From: Hyaloperonospora brassicae | Lineage: Eukaryota > Oomycota > Peronosporomycetes > Peronosporales > Peronosporaceae | Assembly: GCA_947650285.1 (NCBI GenBank) | Contig: CANTFL010001182.1 | Coordinates: 62,001 to 126,000 of the forward strand | Direction of reading: 5' to 3' | Length of the DNA stretch: 64,000 nucleotides | Part shown: piece by piece, positions 1 through 13,049 of the stretch | Layout of the letters: the number at the start of each line of letters is the position of its first letter | How positions within the stretch are numbered: position 1 is the stretch's first letter | Notes under the pieces: generated by a model | Seen by the model: only the letters and a program-made list of their open reading frames with translations | What the model was told of the DNA's origin: nothing | Database searches by the model: none | Program-made: the position numbers and the translations under genes

Positions 1-317
1 GATCGCGATCGCATACCTGATCGTTGATCACGATCTCGACCACTAATCACGATCTTGATCGTCATCTTGATCGCGATCTCCTTGCTGATCGCGGTTCCGT
101 TCTTGATATACTGATCGCCAACGTTACCTTCCGCCTCATAACTTGATCCAAAATCGCAGGTCCCAACTTGCCCGACATGAAATCCATTTTAGTCTGACTG
201 TCTAATGGACGCGATCTGACCAGATGTGGGATCGAGCAGACAACCGTTGACTGGCTCGGACATAACGAGAATGCGATCAGTTCCTATATAGCAAATTTAC
301 ATAGTCGCTTTACCACA
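1..317 (-). repeat. 3' LTR of Element 1 (partial)
   Basis: This stretch matches 13995-14311 base for base in length, with 13 substitutions. On the minus strand it begins TGTGGTAAAG at 317 and is preceded by a purine-rich tract. The rest of the LTR lies left of the window. It is very rich in GATC. Confidence 0.9.
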
Positions 318-329
318 GTCGTCCCCTGT
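318..329 (-). other. Polypurine tract of Element 1
   Basis: On the minus strand ACAGGGGACGAC directly precedes the 3' LTR start. It occupies the same place as AGGGGGCGGT before the 3' LTRs of Element 2 and Element B. It would prime plus-strand DNA synthesis. Confidence 0.6.
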
Positions 330-408
330 GCCGTTTGTCGCCATATAGTAACGATCTGACTGCGCACTTATCTTTTCGCTTGGTCAGTTCCTCGTGTTAA
401 CTTGCGCC

Positions 409-3085
409 ATGTCGGCGACAAAACCTTCTGGCACCTCTTCTTCTCCCGTTCGGGTGAGTTGTCTCTTGGTCTTGGGTAGGTGACGCACGTCCGCGATACC
501 AACTGGTCGTACGCCAGTTCGTACCCGCTTCTTCTCAGTACCCAGGTGACGACCGCTGCGTACGTTGATCGATTGACGATGGTCGGCATGGTCGCCGCTC
601 TTTACGATAGCTTGGAGAGCTATGAGGAGATCGTGAGGCGTTATGGCTACCTTGAAGATGCCCTGAAAGAAGAGAAGCACCGCGGCGATCGCCTGGAGCA
701 GGATTTGAACTAGTTACGTGAATTAGGGATCCAGTTGCGCGGATATGTCAAGCATCGTTTCGGTCCTTTGTTGTCCACTTTTTAAAAGGCCCGTCAGCAC
801 AGCAAAGAATACGAAGGCGTCTTGAAAAATCAGGAGGATCGGTTGGCAAGGATTAACGCCTTGGCGAACGAGATCGAGCGCTTGGAGACCTCCCTGTCCG
901 AAGCTATCTCTTCTGACTCAGACAAAAATTGGCGTGACCAGACTGCGGTTTGTGCGTCTCTCGAAGAGCAGTATCAGCAAGAGATCAGCTCGCTTGACCA
1001 GAAGTCGAAATCCCGGGTTTCGCAGCTTGAGTCGTTCCGGTCTCTCCGGGGCGCCGACGCGAAGAAGTACCAGGGCACCTCTGCTCGCGATCAGCAGAGG
1101 ATAGCCGATCTCGAGAAACAGATCGCGTCATTCTCTTCGCTGCGTGATCAACATGGCGAGAAGATCACGGATCAGAAGAGCAAACTGGATCGACTGCGCT
1201 AGGTGATGGCGGATTTCTACTCCGAAATGCGTGTCTTCAACGTAAGATCCAGGACGGGGAACATGCTCGTGATGTCGTGACCGCTGATCGTGATCTCGCT
1301 GTAGCTGATCGTGACCAACTTCGGGCTCATTTGGCTCAGCTAGCATCTGGTTGTCCATTTGTTACATCGTCAGTTTCAGCTTTTTCGGACGGCAAGCGTA
1401 GCTGGAGCGACAGTAACCAGGGTCTCCCGTCCAAGCGGTTCGGTTTTCCGGAGATTCCTCCCCTCTGACCCCGACCAGGACTTCGACTCGATCTATTCCC
1501 TCTAAGTCTTCTGCTGGGCCTACGCGATCATGTTCAGCCACGCGATCAGCTGATGCGGTGCAGACGGATGCTTCTAAGCCACGGGACAAGATCCAGCAAT
1601 CGGGCAAGCCTGCATAGCTAACCAAGCCAACCAATTTTACTTCGTTCTCGCGATCGGCCATGCCCACACGATCAACTAGGTCGGCTTCGGCGGAAATTCC
1701 GCACAATCATTTGAGTTGCTGCGAACGGTCGATCCTCCCAAGTCTACTGCATCCAAACCGGTAGCAGCCCCCGCACGCTTGCCTTCTCACGGGATCTCAG
1801 CTAGGTTAACGCGATCACCTAAATCCAAGCGATTGGTGTTGTCGAAGCGTTCATCCAGGGCGTGCCCAAAGAATCCTGCTGATCCTACTCCGGTTTAAGG
1901 GGCTCTGGTGACCTCCGCAAAGACGTCGCAAGAAGAGATGTAAAGTCGAGCGAATCCGAAAAATCGATTTCTTTCGTCATCCTACTTAAGCGATTCGTCC
2001 AGTTCTTCGGAGGACGCCACACGCGCCGCGCTATCTAGGTCGCGATATACTTCCCGCAGACGAGCTTCGACTTCTGCCAAATCGTCCAAAATTGATCGAC
2101 CTGCATCCACGATCGTCATTGAAGAATCCAGATCCAACTCGCGATCTTCTTCTCCGGCTCCATCTACGACTCCTAAGAAATCCAAGGTATCCAATATCGA
2201 TCTTCTGGGCATGGCGTCAAGCGATTCGTCTGGCAGTCTCAGCATGTCCAGTGATGATCGCGAGAACGTGAACAATCTGTTGTCTCCTGGAATGTATATC
2301 GCGCGCTGCCAGCCACTCGTGTACCGCGCGATCAGTGGATCCCTGGGTACAGTTGTCGCGTTCCCCGGTCAATTTTTCAAGTAAGACCCTGGTCGTCGCG
2401 ACGGGTCAGCTATACCAGTGTCGCTGAGCTGACGTGGAGTTCATGGGTAAACAATTCTTTAAACCCAAATTCTTTCCGTTTCCAGCGTACAAGGCACCGA
2501 GGCCGCCGGCACTCCGGGTTGATCAATGGGCTCCCCAGTTGATTTCTTCTGCGCAGATTACGTCTCTGTACAGCCAAGAGCCATGGGAAATTCTTGATCA
2601 ACCGATCGAGCCGATCTCCTTTCCAGTGACTGGGTGGTTCAAGAAGTTTGTGGAAACGTATCGCGAGTTTTGAAGATCGTCACCGACAGGCGCTATGGAA
2701 ATTGACTCATGTTCTCCCCATCTCCAGTCGACAGCGTCAGGCATATCCGGGATTGGCCGAGTTTTGTGATGAGCGCCGGCAACGCCGATCGCGAATGGGA
2801 CCTAGTTGGAAAAATGTACTCCGCTTTATCTTTCAAGGTATGAACGACGGGCGCTGCGACTTGGACATTCTGTTTGACTCCTTCTTTTCACACTTTCCGG
2901 CCTCGTCAGTGATAATTTTGCGGTGCCCTGATTTAGGATGCAAGACGATCAAGGATACAAACTGAATCACTGCCTTGTCGCTAGCTGACTCAGCCGAGCC
3001 ACGGCGAAACCAGTATCGGTCCGCGATCGTAATACATCCTGTATCTTTGATCACCCGTATCTCTGGCAAAATTTTCCCTTTGTGA
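409..3085 (+). pseudogene. Antisense gene (aORF) of Element 1, decayed
   Basis: This gene lies between pol and the 3' LTR and runs opposite to the element. It begins at an ATG about 90 bp from the LTR, as in Element B. Visible pieces are a Ser/Thr-rich start (409), a long coiled-coil stretch rich in Leu, Glu, Gln and Arg (about 600-1200), and a C-terminal domain (about 2430-3085). The C-terminal domain aligns with Element B through motifs such as PISFPVTGW (B has PISFTMTGW), DRHRQALW (B has THRQALW), RRQRRSR and GRCDLDIL (B has GHCDLDIL). The last 37 codons before the stop at 3083 also align. Frameshifts and stops break it. No known family is recognised; the alignment with two other elements is the evidence that it once coded for protein. 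Confidence 0.75.
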
Positions 3086-3215
3086 TCGTCCAAGAGTTGT
3101 CAGTCTCTTCGTTCAATATCAATTTTTTCTTTTGCTTTAACCCCCAAAATCCATTGTCGATATCGTCTCCATGCTTCTTCTTCTCTTTAATCATTCTCGA
3201 TCAGGTCGCCTTTCG

Positions 3216-3335
3216 TCCAGATCTCTCGCGATCAAAGATCCAGTGATCTGATGACCGCGATCAGATCTGCCACCATCCAGATCGCTAGGGATCAAAGATC
3301 CACTGATCTGACCACCGTGATCAGATTCACCGATA
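3216..3335. repeat. Two-copy 60-bp tandem repeat, GATC-rich
   Basis: Two units start at 3216 and 3276, each opening TCCAGATC and containing ATCAAAGATCCA. They lie in the spacer between the convergent ends of the Element 1 antisense gene (ends 3085) and pol (ends near 3480). Nothing else is recognised in 3086-3480. Confidence 0.7.
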
Positions 3336-3479
3336 CTAATCACTGGCGATCATTTATATTGCTAGACCTTCACCTGCGCGATCACGTCAATAAACCTTTG
3401 ATCGCCATAATTACAACATCTACCGCCTTTCCACCTTCATATACAACCTTCCTGAACGTGACATCAAGTCCGCGGCCTG

Positions 3480-6400
3480 ACCCTCACTCACCCGCATTCC
3501 CCTCTTCATGCAACTACAACACTTCAAACCATTAATTCCGCACACGATCAAGATCCCATTCTTGTATCAACGCTCCACAGTTCAAGTCGTCTTCGTCCAC
3601 CCACGATGGATCCCCATACCTTTTCCAATAGAATTTTATCTGTCGGTGCACCCTGCCATAATGTGTCCGCCGTCCGGATCGCATGTCGGCTATTCTCTTC
3701 ACTTCACACTCGTCTTCTGCCAGATCGCTTACTCAACTGTCTTTTGTAAATAAAGCTTCGTCAAAATTAACTCGATCCGCTTCGCTAATTCTCAATTGGT
3801 ATATCGGTCAATTCATAAACAGTCGTAAGAGTTTAAGCTTCGATAATTGAACCACTGGGAAGACTTGGTAGGGCGTACCTGCTATTTTCGATCTAACCGC
3901 GTGATCCCCGCACTTGTCGATCACTCGTAATGGTCTTTGCCACATATGTGCTAGTTTCCGAGCATATCCCTCCTTCACGCGATTCAGAAATGGCCAGACT
4001 TGCGATCCGCTGCATATGTCCAGCAGATCGCGATCCTGATTATGCTGATCAGCGCGATCTTGGATTTCTTCCTTCAGTCTACTGTTCACCGTCGCTCTCG
4101 TCCGTTGATAATGGCGGTGTATGCCAAAACGCTATCGTCGTGAATCTCGATGTCGCGACGCAGTATTCACTAGAGGTAACGTGGCTTCCAACGTTGATCG
4201 ACGGTCCCAGCCGTGGATCAAATAAAATGGGGTGTCACCGCGAATCCTATCATGTGCGATGTTGATCGCGTATGTTAATTGTTCGGCATAAATATCCCAA
4301 TCTCTCTGGTTCTTGTCTGACAATCACACCTTGATCGCTCTAGTTAATGTCTGTACCATGCGCTCTGCTGTATATTTTTTTGGCCTATAAGCTATAGTAG
4401 CTCGTTGTTCGTGGCTCAGGATCTGATTAAACGCACGAAATTAATCATACATATATACTGGCTCTCAATTGTAACGAATTGCTTCACTTGCGCCAAACCT
4501 TCTGAAGACACACTCTTCGTAAATTTCCGCGATTGTTTGTGCGTTCCAAGATGCACTCGCCTTCACAACCACATATCCCGAAAACAGGTCGACCCAGATC
4601 AACAACTCTGTGTTCCCTTTAAACGATCGCGGCAAAGAAGGAATATGATCCATCGATAAAAAATCTGAAGAGGGTACGTCGCTTGAACGTTGATCGGCGA
4701 GCCACTTCGATCGCAGAGGCGGCCTTTACCTGCGTCGCAATCCACACACCATCCCACATACCGTTGCACACTTCGATACAAACCTCTCCAGTAAAACTTC
4801 GCCCTGATCCTCTGTTAAGTTTGACCTATACCCTGGTGGCCGCCCTCCAAACTGGTATGGTAATGATGAAAATTCCTGCTGCAATAGCTACGGGATCACC
4901 AACCGGCATAGCTCTACGCGATCTTCTGACTTTGTAGCTGATCTTAGACAAAAGAGCAACAACTCGTCCTAATCGACCTCATAGTCCGACGCAGTCAAAG
5001 CACATGATTTAGCATCCGCCGATGCAATCGCAGATACGTCTCGAGTCAAATAAAACTATAAGCTAAAGATCCAACTCCCTTCATCCAGCGCTTGTTTGAT
5101 CCGTTCGATTCGTATCTGTTGTACGATCTCCTCTTGAACAATTTGTGGCGAATGGCGTCGTCGTGCGGCGGCACGGGTAATCGCAGCTACTATCACCTTA
5201 TGATTCGTCTTGCGGGGTAAAAGTAACTCATCTAGCCGATTCAGAGTCACTAGATCTTGGCGATCTTGGTCATCCATCACTATCCCACCTTTCTCTTTCC
5301 GCAAGGCTTCGCTTGCCAATCAATCTGCGCGTGCATTCCAATCGCTTTTCACATGTAAGAAATCATGTTTGGGCCAATATCGGAGTTTTTCCATCGCTTT
5401 GTGTCTCAGCAGTTGTAGACCTGGCGCTTTGCAATCGATCTCTCCAAGCATCTGTCTGATCACCAAGCTCGAATCTTTACATATTTTCATCCGTGGCCTA
5501 GTGTGATCAGTCAACAAATCAAAACATAGATGTAGTTTCTATACTGTGATTCGTTGACCGTTAGATCAGGGACGAGCTCAGATACGGCAGCCACAACCTT
5601 CAAACCTGGTAATCTCCATACGATCGCGCTGCATGCTCCACACTTTCTCTCCACTCTATCAGACCCATCAAAACTAGCCACCCAGAATTTTTTTTCTTCT
5701 TCGACCGTAGGTGGAGGCACACTGATCGTTTGTCGTGATTGTTTCTTTGGCGCAATTTCGATTAACATCTCATCCACTTCCTGTCGAGGAGTTATACTTG
5801 CTGCCAGAGTGCCCATATATCATCTTTACCCTTAACATCGACGGATTTACAGTCTCCAATTTGATATAAATGCAGGCAATCGTCCTAATCTCCCATTGAG
5901 ACCGGAAGATTGGAGCAACCAGGCTAAGGTTGAAAAACGCTTCAGCACGGTGATCTCACGAGACATCAGCATGATATAGAATATATCTAGCATCCTCAGC
6001 AATACTAGCAATTCCTTCTCCACTATGCCATATTTAACTTCGTTGGGCTTCAGTGTACGGCATGGAAAAGGGACAAGCCAATACAGATCCTCATTGTCTG
6101 CAGCAACTTCCCGACACAGCCCACTTGCTTGCGTACACTACAATCACTGGCGGTCGATCCGGGTCAAACTGTTTCAAAATGGGTGTATTCAATATCTTCT
6201 GTTTTAAAAAAGTGACGCGATCGTTGCTTTCTCCCAGCGACTCCTGCCTTCCGGATCCTGATCACCCTCAGCGATTGGGTAAGATTTTCTAATCGCGCCC
6301 AGCAACTCGGTGTGATTCCCGATCGCCCCCAGCAATTGAGTGCGATTCCTGATCGCCCCCATCGATTTGGTGTGATTCCTGATCTCCCTCAGTGGTTGGG

Positions 6401-8140
6401 CAAAATTCCTGATTGCTTCCAGTAATTGGATGCAATTCCTTATCATCACCAGGGATTAGGTGCAATTTCTGATCGCTTATATGGGCAGTATGACACCGCC
6501 GAGTTCGCCCTGCAACCCCCCTGTCATTTGGTAGTCATACTCTCGACGGATCTCATAAAATAGGCTTTTCGTAATTCGTACAGTACTGAAGCGTACACCG
6601 AAAAGTCTTCGATGAATCGACTGTAATTGTTGAGGCTCCCCATAAACGATTGCATTGATCGTAAGGAGCGAGGAAATGGTATGTTTACCAATGATTCTAG
6701 ATCCTTTGGGTTTGCTTTTAATCCAGCCATAGACACTTGATGACCCAGGTAGTCTACCTTGCATCGTCCCCAAAAGTTCTTAGCCAGACTGATCGATAAA
6801 TTCCATTGATTACACGTTCAACAATCGTTCCACTTTGCAATAGAGAGATTTACACGACGGGAACGGTATCAGTATATCGTCGATGTATGAACTTCGACCA
6901 AGGAACGACGTCTTTATGTCAGAATCCGATTTCCCGTCGGTAAACTCGTCAATTAGATCTGGTGATCCCGAAGCAATCGTTGTCGAACGTGTACCAATCA
7001 TCAAATATCCATATAACGCATTGTAAATCAGATGTTAGTAAATCTGCGGTGCGTTCATTAATCCAAATGGCATCCTTAGCCATTTAAACAGGCCTGAAGG
7101 TTTAATACTCGCCGAAATTGCTCTGGCTCAGTCCGTCGTCTCCACCACCCAAAAACCACTTGCCCCGTCTAAGGAACAGTGCCACATGAATTTATTCATA
7201 TCCTGCAGCAAGTCGCTGATCAAAGGCAGGAAGTAAACCATCAATCTCGTCAGCTGATATACTCGTCTACAGTCGATGCATAATCGAATTCTTCTCCATT
7301 CTTCTTTTGGATCACCACGATCAGCGATACCAACGGAGAAGTGGACGGGCGAATAATCTGCGCTATGGATAGTCCTTTGATCAGATCAGCTAGCTTCTCA
7401 CGAAATTTGGGATCTACCGGTCCCACCCTCTGTGCGATCGGGTTAGCGCCTCCGACATCAATATCACAGGCCGCTCCACGAGCCGCAGGGGGTAGGGCAT
7501 TACCTTTTCCGATTAGCAGATGAAGATTCGCCCACATTAGTTGTCTCAACTTCTCGTGATCACTTGACAGTAGCTCTCCTGGGTCGCCCACTTGAATGTC
7601 TTCCAAAGATATCCCGGCCGTCGGTGTAACAACTTCCGGTAGGATCGCCATGTGCTGATCGACATCCTCAGCACACAACTCTCCACTTTCGTTGCGGTAC
7701 GTCGACTCAGTAAGCAATGTCACCCCCGTCTTTTCTTCTCCGATCGCCAAGACGTCATTCCGTCTCAACCGTCGATCGGACTTTTCCTGTAACTCACAAT
7801 CTCTGTTCGCACTCCCGTCTGTCTGAAAACGGGACTTTCTTTGCAGCCAATCGCTTGAACCTCGCCCCATGTCTTTTGCGTCGACCAGCTCTACTTCAGG
7901 GATTGGCTTCTAATGCCGATCTTGTGACTGATCACCCATCATACAGGCTTGGGTCGTCGCGATCAACGAAGTAACTTTATTTAGTAGGCATAAATCTTCC
8001 TCGGGCTGCATGCAGAGCTTATCTGTGGCCCTCGCGATCTCGTCAGACTGATTTCTGGACTGTTTTTGTCCATCGCCATACATGGTAGAGATTGCGTCTG
8101 GATGATTGATGGATCGTTTCTGCCCCCGATCAGGCTCCTC
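3480..8140 (-). pseudogene. Element 1 pol: RT, two RNase H, integrase, chromodomain (decayed)
   Basis: Read on the minus strand, pieces in several frames follow Element B pol in order. First is the RT N-terminal part (7870-7250, with GNALPPAARGA and CDIDVGG). Next are the RT palm (7004-6810, YIDDILIP), the RT to RNase H linker (6773-6477), the second RNase H (5816-5056, with FDGSD, VIRQM and the D-containing NARAD), the integrase core (4653-4465, MDHIPSLPRS) and the integrase C-terminus (4089-3808, RVKEGYARKLAHMW). Last is a chromodomain near 3700-3500 (SWVDEDDLNCGAL). Many stops and frameshifts make it non-functional. A 30-bp repeat array is inserted at 6258-6480. The stretch 7871-8140 is weakly conserved linker. 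Confidence 0.85.
6258..6480. repeat. 30-bp minisatellite inside Element 1 pol (7 units plus a partial)
   Basis: Units start at 6258 (31 bp), 6289, 6319, 6349, 6379, 6409 and 6439, with a partial at 6469. A typical unit opens CTGATCGCCCCCAGCAATTG. On the minus strand each unit encodes ten residues of the type GAIRNRTQLL. It sits exactly in the linker that in Element B is LAAGEEWLNE, between RT and RNase H, and pol similarity resumes on both sides (RWEKATIASLF against RWKEAKVAFTML). Confidence 0.85.
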
Positions 8141-9470
8141 TCAATCGATACTCCCTGTAACGGTAGGCATTACCACTGTGCCAGATTCCTTTGAAATGGT
8201 TTGCACACACTCACCGTCTTTCGTTTTGTTAATTGTATATTCCGTCGTAAGTACCTTGGACGATCTCTGATCAAACTTCATAGCGCGGTCATTTTTTTCA
8301 CTTTTGTCTATGAAGTGCATCATATTTTCGTGGACACGTTTTGATCAGGTTGTAACTTGTCAACTATGCAATTATTGCCTCTTCTTCTGTCTTCACCTCT
8401 TGGCGTTTTAAAATCTTTGTCAGTGTATGATATGATCGCTGATCAACCAATGGCCCTTCATACGTTGCGGGCGAGACTTCTTCTCGATTAGTTGAAGCCT
8501 CGAACGCTAATGTCTTCCGCTAGTTATAACGTCGCGACTTCACAGACACGAAAACTGCGATTGGAATATCGTGTCCGCTACCATTTACAGCCCTAATGGA
8601 GTTTCCTAGCGTAATATCACCTCGTGATCACATAGGCTTGTGAGCTGTTGATTAGTTGATAGTGCCAGGCCCGGTAGTCACAGTTGGTACCCACTCCACG
8701 TCTTGTCTTACCCACAATTTATCTCTTGGTGGCGCGATACCTATCCTCACATCTGTTATTTTGCCGACCGGTATCACCATGTGTCGATCAATCAGGTTGA
8801 TCGCTTGGATTGTCAATCTAAAAAGTGGCTTACGCCCCACTAGACCAATGCGGACTTCATCGGGTAGACATAGCGTTCCGTCCGCTAGATCCAAGTGAAT
8901 CCCCGCCGGTCCCATGTAATCCATACCCAGTATAGCCTCTTGACCGACTTGATCACCGACCCAAACGTCGAAATATTACACTAGTGAGCCGTCCAATGCA
9001 ATCTTGATCTTCGTGCGCCCAATTGTAATGTATGCAATTTCCCCTATGCCGACACATTCTTGAGTCTGGCTTTCGTCTATTATGCACCCTACCTTACGAG
9101 CAAAGGCGGTGTGGATGATTGACACTTCAGCACCGGAATCAAACAGCATAGGGGCCTTCTCATTATTGATATTGACAACCGCTTTAGCCTGCTTGAACCA
9201 CTTTCCAAGGATGTGGTATTTCCAATAACTACATGATTCCCCTAGTGCGATATCGAGCTCCATCTTCACGGCTGATCGGGTGTATTACTCAATTCGTTGC
9301 ACACTTAAAATCGCCGGGACACAAGTTAAATCAATACCTATATTAGCGATCTGCTCGGATTGATCGTTAACTTCTTGATACTTCACTTATTTCTCAACCA
9401 ATGCATATATGCAGAGCCTAGAACGCTCGGCTCGTACCAGATTCCATCCTGGCAAGCTTCCTAGTTTAAC
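8141..9470 (-). pseudogene. Element 1 protease region (decayed)
   Basis: The piece 9269-8976 contains the retropepsin motif LFDSGAEVSII and aligns with Element B from MEIELAYGES to the end of the protease core. The piece 8924-8652 carries MDYMGPAGIHLDLADGTLCLP, matching MDFMVPAGVRLDLADGALCLP in B. It would be reached by the -1 shift at 9464-9470. Stops between pieces and a poor match at 8141-8640 mark decay. Confidence 0.75.
9425..9470 (-). promoter_or_regulatory. -1 ribosomal frameshift site of Element 1
   Basis: On the minus strand GTTAAAC (9470-9464) is followed at once by the gag stop TAG (9463-9461) and by a stem-loop with the same inner CCAG/CTGG pair and the same 3' arm CGAGCGTTC as in Element B. 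Two 5'-arm bases differ: one pair becomes G-U and one pair is lost. The signal is thus kept in a diverged copy. Confidence 0.65.
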
Positions 9471-10971
9471 ATCTTCTCCGCCTCGGACGAAACATCCCTG
9501 CACGCTTGGTAGGCACATGCTACTGGAGCATTTAATTGTAATACTTTTTCAAAGAGCACTTGCCACGCACATACCCTTTTCCATAAGCTGCACACGCGTC
9601 AAAACACTTGTCCGATGGATGTACTTTACAACCGCAATTTAGGCAAGTAAATAACTTCCAGCAACAACGGCCATTATGTTTGATCGATCCGCAGTGAATG
9701 CACGGTTTTGATCGTTCTCCATGATCGCGTAACTCCTCCCGATCAGCTTCTTTATGCGGCATACGATGATCTAGGTTTGATTGCACTTAAGTGGGGACGT
9801 AAGTTGCACAAACTCTGCACCGGTCCACGTCCTCTTCCGATCCGCTTGGATCCGACTCCGAACTGCTGCTCTCGCTTTCCATCTTTATCGCTCGTACGGC
9901 TAGGGATGATTTAAACGGCACCTGATCAGCATTAACGCTTGATCGCTGATGAAACTTTCCCGATCTCATCTACGCCTTTGTGTACCGGTTTTCCATCCGC
10001 TGATACGCACGCAACGTCTCTTCTATGTCGTCGGCGTCCGACAATCGCAGTATAGTCAACTGTTTTGCTAGATTGCGATCTTCCAGCGTAGAAATAAAAT
10101 GTTCCACATGTTCACGCTGCGAAGCGTGTCTTCCTTCTCGAATCGCGACCTTGGATCGGATCGCTGCACCATTCAATCGGTGTAAATACTCCAGCGGGGT
10201 TTCATCCGGTCGTTTTCATGCGTGGTAATACTGTCTGGCATTTGACACGCGGTATCCTCCATATTGCACCATGAAACCTTCCAGCAGATCTTTTCACGTG
10301 CGACGAGTTGTTCGATTCAGTTGACTGTGCCAATTCTGTGCCAGTCCCGTCAGTAGATCACCAAACACCAGGCATTCCTCTTTATCTGGAATTTGGTACC
10401 TTAGGAACGCCGACTTGACCTTGCTGATCCAGCTTCTGGCGCGATTTTTGACTCGGTCCCTGCCATTGAATTACTTCAGCTCGCCTATCACCAAGAAATG
10501 GATACGCTATGGAGACGGTCTTTAAATCATTGACACTTCTGCAGGCGCCATTAATGGACGCCTCGGGTCCTCCCGCTCTAATTCGTACGGGGTATGGCAA
10601 TCCGTGATTGCCAAAGTCTGATTGACCTTGACGCGACCCGACCGACTCCATCTCCACATTCGGGATATATGTCTCTCGCGCTTTTGGCATCTTGATCGCT
10701 TGACTCGGGTAGATCGCTTGACAGGCTTGACTACGCTGCCTCTGTTCGAATCGCTCCATTGCGTTGTCAATGCAGGACAGCAGATGTCCTTATAAGGCCA
10801 CTGCGTCATCTCCGGTGGCGCGTATAGCTGCCGATCGCGGCTCAGCCCTCATGTCTTTGGCGCAATCATGCAGATGAGCGTAAGCACTGGGACCAAGTGA
10901 CATCCGTTGAACGCCGATCGAGGCGTCTGAGTCGAGCTCGGATTCCGCTGAGCATTAGTGCGACGATCCAG

Positions 10972-12298
10972 TGTGCTATTACTTCGACATATCCGCGATC
11001 ATGGTAGTCGCTTGATCTTCAATCTTGACTTTGCCTGTGAGAGGGATCAGCTTCTTGTGGAGAAGCGCAAAGGAAGAACGACGGAAGTGTGGATCGCGCG
11101 ATACGCTTAAAGTGCGAAATTTAATATAATTGGCGAAGCTCGTACGGAGACAGGCCCGTTAGCACGGATGATGGTGTCACACGACTGAGTGACAGGAAGT
11201 GACTGTGGAAGTTATTCTGAGTGGCCCACCTAACGGTCAAGGAGTATAGTCAAGGATCGACGATTGACCGACCGCGATCTGCGATCGAAGTTTTGGATCA
11301 CCAAGGTACAAGAACTGGATCATTCAAGGGGTAAAAGTCAAGTGGAGTACTGGATCGATAGAGACAATGGGATGTAGGTGAGCATGGAAGCAAGCTGGGA
11401 GAGTGGATCATCTACCCGGCGTGGATCACATACCGCGATCCGCGACCCCGCGACCCGCTGACCCGCGATTCACTACCCCGCGATCTACCGGATACGTCAT
11501 TGGTGTGGACATATAAGTGGCATGGATCACCTGATTGGTGTGGATCACGTAATTGGTGTAGATCACATACCGCGATCCGGTACTCTGCGATCCGGTACTC
11601 TGCGATCCGGTATGGGGCGATCCACTATGGATTATCTGCTGTGGACCACATGATGCAAGAGGTGAATGACATAGACAGGCGACATGCAACAGCAGTCCTA
11701 GCCTACAGATAGGCATAGGTATAGGCTTTGGACTTGGTTGGTTGACATTAAACAGAATTGAATTTGCAACTAAAGACACGCGTCGACTTTTCCCGGTCAG
11801 GACCTTTGGCCTCCCGTTGAATAAAGAGTCACCCACGTCGAAGCGAACTTCGCCCTTGGATTGTTTGGCCAGGCGGAAGTCAATTCTCACACACCCCTTC
11901 AACTGCGATAGGACGCAGTGAACCCTACAGTTCAGATTAAAGATCGCGAGACGGCTCAAGTGGTCAGAAGGCTCGCGTATGAAGCATCACCCCTGGCAAA
12001 GGCGACTCCGGGAGAGCGCCCAAGTTACAAGCGATCGAGTGAAGAATTTCCACGCGATCCGCACCTACGTCTGACCGTGTGATGCATTTCCACCCGATCA
12101 ACACCTATCCATAAGACGGTCAAGTTCAGCCTCAGCTCACGTCCACCAAACAGAGCGCAACCCGCCCCACCGGCGGATACACAAGGTGAGCAAGAACCTA
12201 CATAACACGGAATCGGGGTACCCCCTCCGTTAGACGGTCATCCGGGCGCCAGTGGAGAGTCGGGATCACAAGGAATTTGTGATCGCCACTCCACCACA
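10972..12298 (+). mobile_element. Solo LTR of the same superfamily, inserted in Element 1 gag
   Basis: The insert ends CACTCCACCACA at 12298, as LTRs here do, and begins near TGTGCTATTACTTCG. Gag similarity stops at both edges. Inside it are LTR landmarks in LTR order: AAGATCGCGAGACGGCTCAA near 11940, then TACACAAGGTGAGCA and GGGGTACCCCCTCCG near 12180-12230. There is no internal element sequence. The 5-bp flanks (TCCAG and TTCTC) do not match, so the start may be off by some bases or the duplication has decayed. Confidence 0.75.
11572..11630. repeat. 15-bp tandem repeat in solo LTR
   Basis: About four units starting at 11572, 11587, 11602 and 11617, each opening GCGATCC, with the full form GCGATCCGGTACTCT twice. 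Related GTGGATCAC motifs lie just upstream (11415-11570). The position corresponds to the U3 part of the LTR. Confidence 0.8.
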
Positions 12299-13030
12299 TT
12301 CTCGTACAACGATCTTTATGCGCAGGTAATTTGAGGTTGATCGAAATCTAATAACCTTTTCACATATATTATCTCCGCCACGAATCTGACTATATGCAAA
12401 GGTCTCATGATCCCTAAATTCCTTTCAGCATGTTCGATGCACTTGCCGGGGTCGATGCCGGACCTTGGATCTCGTCGATCAGTTCTGGCTTCAGCACTTG
12501 GAGTACTGGGTCGCTTGATAGTAGATTATTAGCATCTTCCACTCGTAGATCTTGGCCTGTTGTTCATATTGCCACCCTTCCATCTTGATCTCGTCTTCCA
12601 CGAACTTAAACGGCCTCAAGATCTTTTTCTCAACTTCATGATGTTAATCGGGTTCGGTCGGTGTTTCGTTCACCCTCACGGTCCTCGATCGATCTTATCT
12701 CGCGATCGCGAGTGTGACTTTGGGCAACTTTTGCTCGGCTTATACCGATGAGGTTTCACCCTGAGTTCCATACTTTGTAGCACGATCCGTATTGGTCCCC
12801 GAAGAGACCTCAGGAGGGGGTCGAGGCTTTTCTTCCAAATAGAGCGATCGATTTTCCTCTTTTGTTTTCTTGTCATTAGAGCCCCTCCCAGAACTCTGAT
12901 AAACTAAGATTCTTTCAGACTCACGCGTCTGTCGCGATTTCTTGGCCTTCGACTCTTCCATCCCAAGTTCAGATTATATTTCCCACATCTTCACTTAAGG
13001 ACTCACGATGAAATCCCGAGTCACCAGAAG

Positions 13031-13048
13031 TTCCAGGCACGCGCACCA
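13031..13048 (-). other. Primer-binding site of Element 1, overlapping gag start
   Basis: On the minus strand TGGTGCGCGTGCCTGGAA begins at the second base of the gag ATG, one base after the LTR end. It shares its first 13 bases with the site in Elements B and C, so the same tRNA primer is likely. Confidence 0.6.
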
Positions 13049-13049
13049 T

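Larger units (their letters stand above)
9461..13049 (-). pseudogene. Element 1 gag (decayed, split by a solo LTR)
   Basis: The gene starts MVRVPGTSGDSGFHRES at 13049, against MVRVPGSSEASGFHRES in Element B, directly after the LTR end CCACA. The first part runs to about 12300 and is cut by a solo LTR. It resumes near 10971 with a match to ESESDGSISIRRMSLGPS. The capsid-like part (10809-9970) and zinc knuckles (9786-9532, CIHCGSIKHNGRCC and CLNCGCKVHPSDKC) follow, and the stop is at 9461. Frameshifts lie throughout. Confidence 0.85.
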
